The notes beneath the pieces were generated by a model, which was not told where the DNA came from, searched no databases, and worked only from the letters and a program-made list of their open reading frames with translations. Shown in pieces: positions 61,369-64,000 of a stretch of 64,000 bases of DNA. Each line of letters begins with the position of its first letter. The stretch's first letter is position 1. The position numbers and the translations under genes were made by a program. Source of the DNA: UBA4416 sp038327195 (lineage in GTDB: Bacteria > Bacteroidota > Bacteroidia > B-17B0 > Aurantibacillaceae); NCBI GenBank assembly GCA_038327195.1, contig JBBQKU010000019.1, positions 1-64,000 on the forward strand, given 5' to 3'.

Positions 61369-61407
61369 AAAAAACGCCCTCCAGAATATATTGGAAGGGC
61401 GTTTTTT
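61369..61407 (+). terminator. Terminator of the metalloprotease gene overlapping the next promoter
   Basis: AAAAAACGCCCT ... AGGGCGTTTTTT with an added CCA/TGG. The 3' arm contains TTG at 61391-61393. Confidence 0.88.
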
Positions 61408-61417
61408 GTTATATTTG
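61391..61417 (+). promoter_or_regulatory. Promoter of the TPR membrane protein gene
   Basis: TTG at 61391-61393 and TATATTTG at 61410-61417; the spacer of 16 nt is a little short. The start codon follows 21 nt later. Confidence 0.65.
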
Positions 61418-61438
61418 CCTCGCAATTAAAAAAATATT

Positions 61439-62092
61439 ATGAAATTTTTACGTTTTTACATTCTATACCGTTTACAAATTATTATTGCTTTAGTAGTTTT
61501 AGGTGTTTTATCTCATCTTTACCTTGATGCTGTTACTGCTTGGATTTGCTATGTTTTTGCTTTTATATCTTTACTTCTGTATTTTATGATGGGTACAATG
61601 CGCGTTGTGCAAGAAGCTGTTAGTGATGGAGATGTTGATTTAGCAATGACTTACATGGATAAAATTAAATTTCCACGTTTATTATTTAAGCCAATTCGTG
61701 CGGGTTATTACATGTTGCAAAGTAACTTATCAATGGCAAGTAATGATTTAGATAAAGCTGAGGCTAATATTAGAAAAAGCTTAAAAATAAAATCAAAAAT
61801 TGTTGGCGACATGGAAGGTGCCAATTTGATGCAATTAGGTTTTATTGAACTTAAAAAAGGAAATACAAAACAAGGTCGTATACATTTATTAGATGCAATA
61901 AAGGCTGGAATTCCGGATAAAGAAAATTTGGCCGCTGCTTATTTGCAATTATGTAATATTGAAGCTCAACGGATGCAATATAGAATTGCCAAACAATATT
62001 TTAAAAAGGCAAAAGATTTAAAGCCTAAAAATGAAGAAATATTAAACCAAGTAAAACAAATGGAAAAGCAAATTAACCGTATGCCAGGTTAA
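61439..62092 (+). CDS. TPR-containing membrane protein of unknown function
   Basis: A 217-residue protein with two membrane helices (about 10-30 and 33-52), then TPR-type helices (about 75-205: ANLMQLGFIELKKGNTKQGRIHL). Probably a cytoplasm-facing scaffold. No partner in the neighbourhood. Monocistronic, between two terminators. Confidence 0.75.
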   Translation: MKFLRFYILYRLQIIIALVVLGVLSHLYLDAVTAWICYVFAFISLLLYFMMGTMRVVQEAVSDGDVDLAMTYMDKIKFPRLLFKPIRAGYYMLQSNLSMASNDLDKAEANIRKSLKIKSKIVGDMEGANLMQLGFIELKKGNTKQGRIHLLDAIKAGIPDKENLAAAYLQLCNIEAQRMQYRIAKQYFKKAKDLKPKNEEILNQVKQMEKQINRMPG

Positions 62093-62111
62093 TTTATTGA
62101 AATTGATTTTT

Positions 62112-62140
62112 AAAAGAACGCTTGTTTGCGTTCTTTTTTT
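62112..62140 (+). terminator. Terminator of the TPR membrane protein gene
   Basis: AAAAGAACGC-ttgttt-GCGTTCTTTT followed by T, 20 nt after the stop. Confidence 0.9.
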
Positions 62141-62182
62141 ATGCTTAAAATTTAGTTAATCTATTTGTTGTACTTTTATCGA

Positions 62183-62875
62183 ATGATGAAAAACAATAGT
62201 GTGATACCGCAAAGTTGCTTTGATTTTTTAAAAAAATTAAAAAAACACAATAATCGTGAATGGTTTAATGAACATAAAGATGAGTTTATTGAAGAACAAA
62301 GTCATATCGAAAAATTTGCAGATGCTTTGTTGATAGAACTGAATTCTCATGATGTAATTGAAACACCAACAGGTAAAAAATGTTTGCATCGTATATACAG
62401 AGATATCCGATTTTCAAAAGAGAAAACACCCTATAAAACAAATTGGAGTGGAAGTTTCAAAAGAGCCGGAAAACAACGCAGAGGTGGGTGTTATTTTCAT
62501 TTAGAGACTGGTAATAGTTTTATTGCCGGTGGATTTTGGTCGCCAAACCCTGAAGATTTGAAACTAATTCGTGATGATTTTGCTTTTGATGATAAACCAA
62601 TCCGAAAAATATTGAAGAGTAAATCATTTGTATCTACATTTGGAAATCTTCAAGGTGAACAATTGAAGACAACGCCAAAAGGTTTTGATGCTGAAAATTC
62701 TGCAATAGATTTATTACGATTTAAACAATTTTTAATCATTCGAAAATTTACAGATAAAGAAGTGTTAGATAAAAACTTTTTAAAAGAAGCTAATCAAACA
62801 TTTAAAAACATGCGCCCTTTTTTTAATTATATGAGTGACGTTTTAAGTACCGATATTAATGGAATTGAAATTTAG
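62183..62875 (+). CDS. DUF2461 family protein
   Basis: About 230 residues, with FDFLKKLKKHNNREWFNEHKDEF (in part KKHNNREWFNEHK), RIYRDIRFSKEKTPYKTNWSG and GGCYFHLETGNSFIAGGFWSP (in part YFHLETGNSFIAGGFW), the hallmarks of DUF2461 (TIGR02453). The function of the family is not established. ATG at 62183 is preferred over the upstream TTG, which lies inside a -7-like sequence; ATG at 62186 is equally possible. Confidence 0.88.
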   Translation: MMKNNSVIPQSCFDFLKKLKKHNNREWFNEHKDEFIEEQSHIEKFADALLIELNSHDVIETPTGKKCLHRIYRDIRFSKEKTPYKTNWSGSFKRAGKQRRGGCYFHLETGNSFIAGGFWSPNPEDLKLIRDDFAFDDKPIRKILKSKSFVSTFGNLQGEQLKTTPKGFDAENSAIDLLRFKQFLIIRKFTDKEVLDKNFLKEANQTFKNMRPFFNYMSDVLSTDINGIEI

Positions 62876-63009
62876 ATTTCCTATACCGAATACATATAAA
62901 ATATAGTCCAATTTCAGTTAACCCTCATTGTACAATTTTCATGTAGTATCGGCATAACCAATTATTAATTATTTTTTTTAATTAGATTAAAGAATAATAA
63001 AAATTGGTA

Positions 63010-64000
63010 TTATATCAACGATTCAACGTTTGTACAAGTTCCGTTTTCGCAAACATAACATTTTAGTTTGTCTTTAAAAACTGAAGATTTGTAAATAGAT
63101 TTTCCTAAAAGCATACGTAAACATTCTTGAATACCTTCAATAATACTAGGATGTGGGTGCATCATGTCGGCTAATTCCCTTATGCCTTGGTTTGTATGTA
63201 TTAAATACGCAACAGCTTGTATGGCTGAACTAGCGTGTTCTCCAACGCAACGCATACCTAATATTCGCATGCCATTATCATTAGTGACTATGATTTTAAA
63301 AAAGCCTTTTGTTTTTCGCATAGCAATTGCTCTAGCATTGGTACTATAATCTAATTTCACTACTTTATGCGCTAAGCCTTTCTTTACACAATCCTGTTCG
63401 CTCATTCCAACACTCGCCACTTCAGGATTTAAAAACATGATTGTAGAAATGTTTTGATAAGACAATGGTTTGATTGTTGGCCCAAACATTCTTACAACGG
63501 CATGTCTCGCTTCTCGCTCACCTACATTAACTAAAGCTATATCGGTTGTAACATCTCCAGCTACATAAATATTACTTGTGTGTGTTTGAGTATCATCATC
63601 CCAAATATTTCCTTTTTCATTTAATTTTATACCAGCAGCTTCTAAATTTAGATCTTCAATATTTGGAATTCTTCCAACCGATACTAGAGCTTTTTCAACT
63701 CTTAATATTTCATTTCTCCCATCTTTATATTCCAACTCATATTCAACCTCGCCATCTTTTATTTCCATTCGTTTGAGTGATGCACCATGATGAATAACAG
63801 CGCTTTGTTGTTGTAAATTTTGACTTACAACTTCAGCCACATCCTCATCTTCAAATGGTAAAATACGCTCTGCTTTATCAATTAAAAATACTTTGGTTTT
63901 TCCTAAATTTGAAAAAATTGTAGCAAACTCGCAACCTATTACTCCAGCACCAAGAACTACAAGACTTTTTGGTAATTCTGTCAGATTTTTGACACCATTA
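63010..64000 (-). CDS. Pyridine nucleotide-disulfide oxidoreductase (dihydrolipoamide dehydrogenase family), 5' end outside the window
   Basis: 330 C-terminal residues are visible; the frame stays open to the window edge, so the N-terminal FAD domain with the redox disulfide is not seen. Visible: NAD-binding motif VVLGAGVIGCEFATIF at about 63912-63963, the second FAD-binding block GDVTTDIALVNVGEREARHAV (in part VAGDVTTDIALVNV), and the dimerisation domain with catalytic-type His-Glu in MMHPHPSIIEGIQE. The last 17 residues form an unusual tail with three Cys, CYVCENGTC. Lpd, transhydrogenase or mercuric-reductase-like; not resolved. Confidence 0.85.
   Translation of the reverse strand, partial: NGVKNLTELPKSLVVLGAGVIGCEFATIFSNLGKTKVFLIDKAERILPFEDEDVAEVVSQNLQQQSAVIHHGASLKRMEIKDGEVEYELEYKDGRNEILRVEKALVSVGRIPNIEDLNLEAAGIKLNEKGNIWDDDTQTHTSNIYVAGDVTTDIALVNVGEREARHAVVRMFGPTIKPLSYQNISTIMFLNPEVASVGMSEQDCVKKGLAHKVVKLDYSTNARAIAMRKTKGFFKIIVTNDNGMRILGMRCVGEHASSAIQAVAYLIHTNQGIRELADMMHPHPSIIEGIQECLRMLLGKSIYKSSVFKDKLKCYVCENGTCTNVESLI

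Noticed and set aside
62957..63008. ACCAATT...AATTGGT as terminator between convergent genes
   Set aside because: Only 7 bp with a 38-nt AT-rich loop; no T run in the right place. Kept as unsupported.
1..64000. tRNA, rRNA, riboswitch, insertion sequence, toxin-antitoxin or phage genes
   Set aside because: None seen on reading both strands; no transposase, integrase or defence protein motif in any translation.

Overview
The window comes from a low-GC member of the Bacteroidota. Evidence: promoters of the TTG / TAnnTTTG type, several type IX secretion system (T9SS) proteins and C-terminal sorting domains, TonB-dependent receptors paired with lipoproteins (one with DUF4249), a UbiA-type prenyltransferase of the geranylgeranylglycerol-phosphate synthase type, and the gene order rplM-rpsI-rpsB-tsf-pyrH. 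Genus cannot be read from the sequence. No rRNA, tRNA, insertion sequence, CRISPR array or prophage was seen.

Positions 1-23.8 kb form one block with every gene on the minus strand. It holds an eRF1/host-attachment-like small protein, dps followed by mlaE-mlaF-mlaD, a BON-DoxX-lipoprotein unit, a lipoprotein-thioredoxin unit, two ice-binding (DUF3494) secreted proteins (one followed by PorP/SprF and a PorE-like OmpA protein), a second PorE-like protein with a DUF748 protein, and an AraC regulator - hybrid histidine kinase - receiver operon. All eight promoters of this block carry the same three-part element, on the coding strand TGTGAAT-n2-TGTAA-N16-TGTAA-N25/26-TTTG. The two TGTAA repeats are exactly 21 bp apart, and the first base of the -7 box is usually C instead of T. 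The element also lies upstream of the AraC gene. I read this as an autoregulated stress/surface regulon whose controller and targets sit side by side. It is the main discovery candidate of the window.

Positions 24-35 kb are mixed: a UMF1-type transporter, OmpA-type envelope proteins, rpsT, a TPR lipoprotein, an FAD oxidoreductase, an 896-residue envelope protein with about 104 AAADK pentapeptides, a methyltransferase, an acetyltransferase and two poorly known proteins. Positions 35.7-39.2 kb are the translation cluster rplM-rpsI-rpsB-tsf plus pyrH. Positions 39-43.5 kb hold a phosphoribosyltransferase, two small minus-strand genes, the prenyltransferase, Maf, a 47-residue lipoprotein and a DUF4249 lipoprotein.

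Positions 43.5-59 kb are rich in outer-membrane uptake genes: three TonB-dependent receptors, three tandem cysteine-rich mini-lipoproteins, and three paralogues of a small membrane protein ending in PPPN. All three PPPN genes start with GTG or TTG, and two appear to be leaderless. Between them lie an SDR enzyme, malic enzyme and a T9SS-exported esterase. The right end holds a T9SS M43 metalloprotease, a TPR membrane protein, a DUF2461 protein and the 3' part of a dihydrolipoamide-dehydrogenase-like flavoprotein cut by the window edge.
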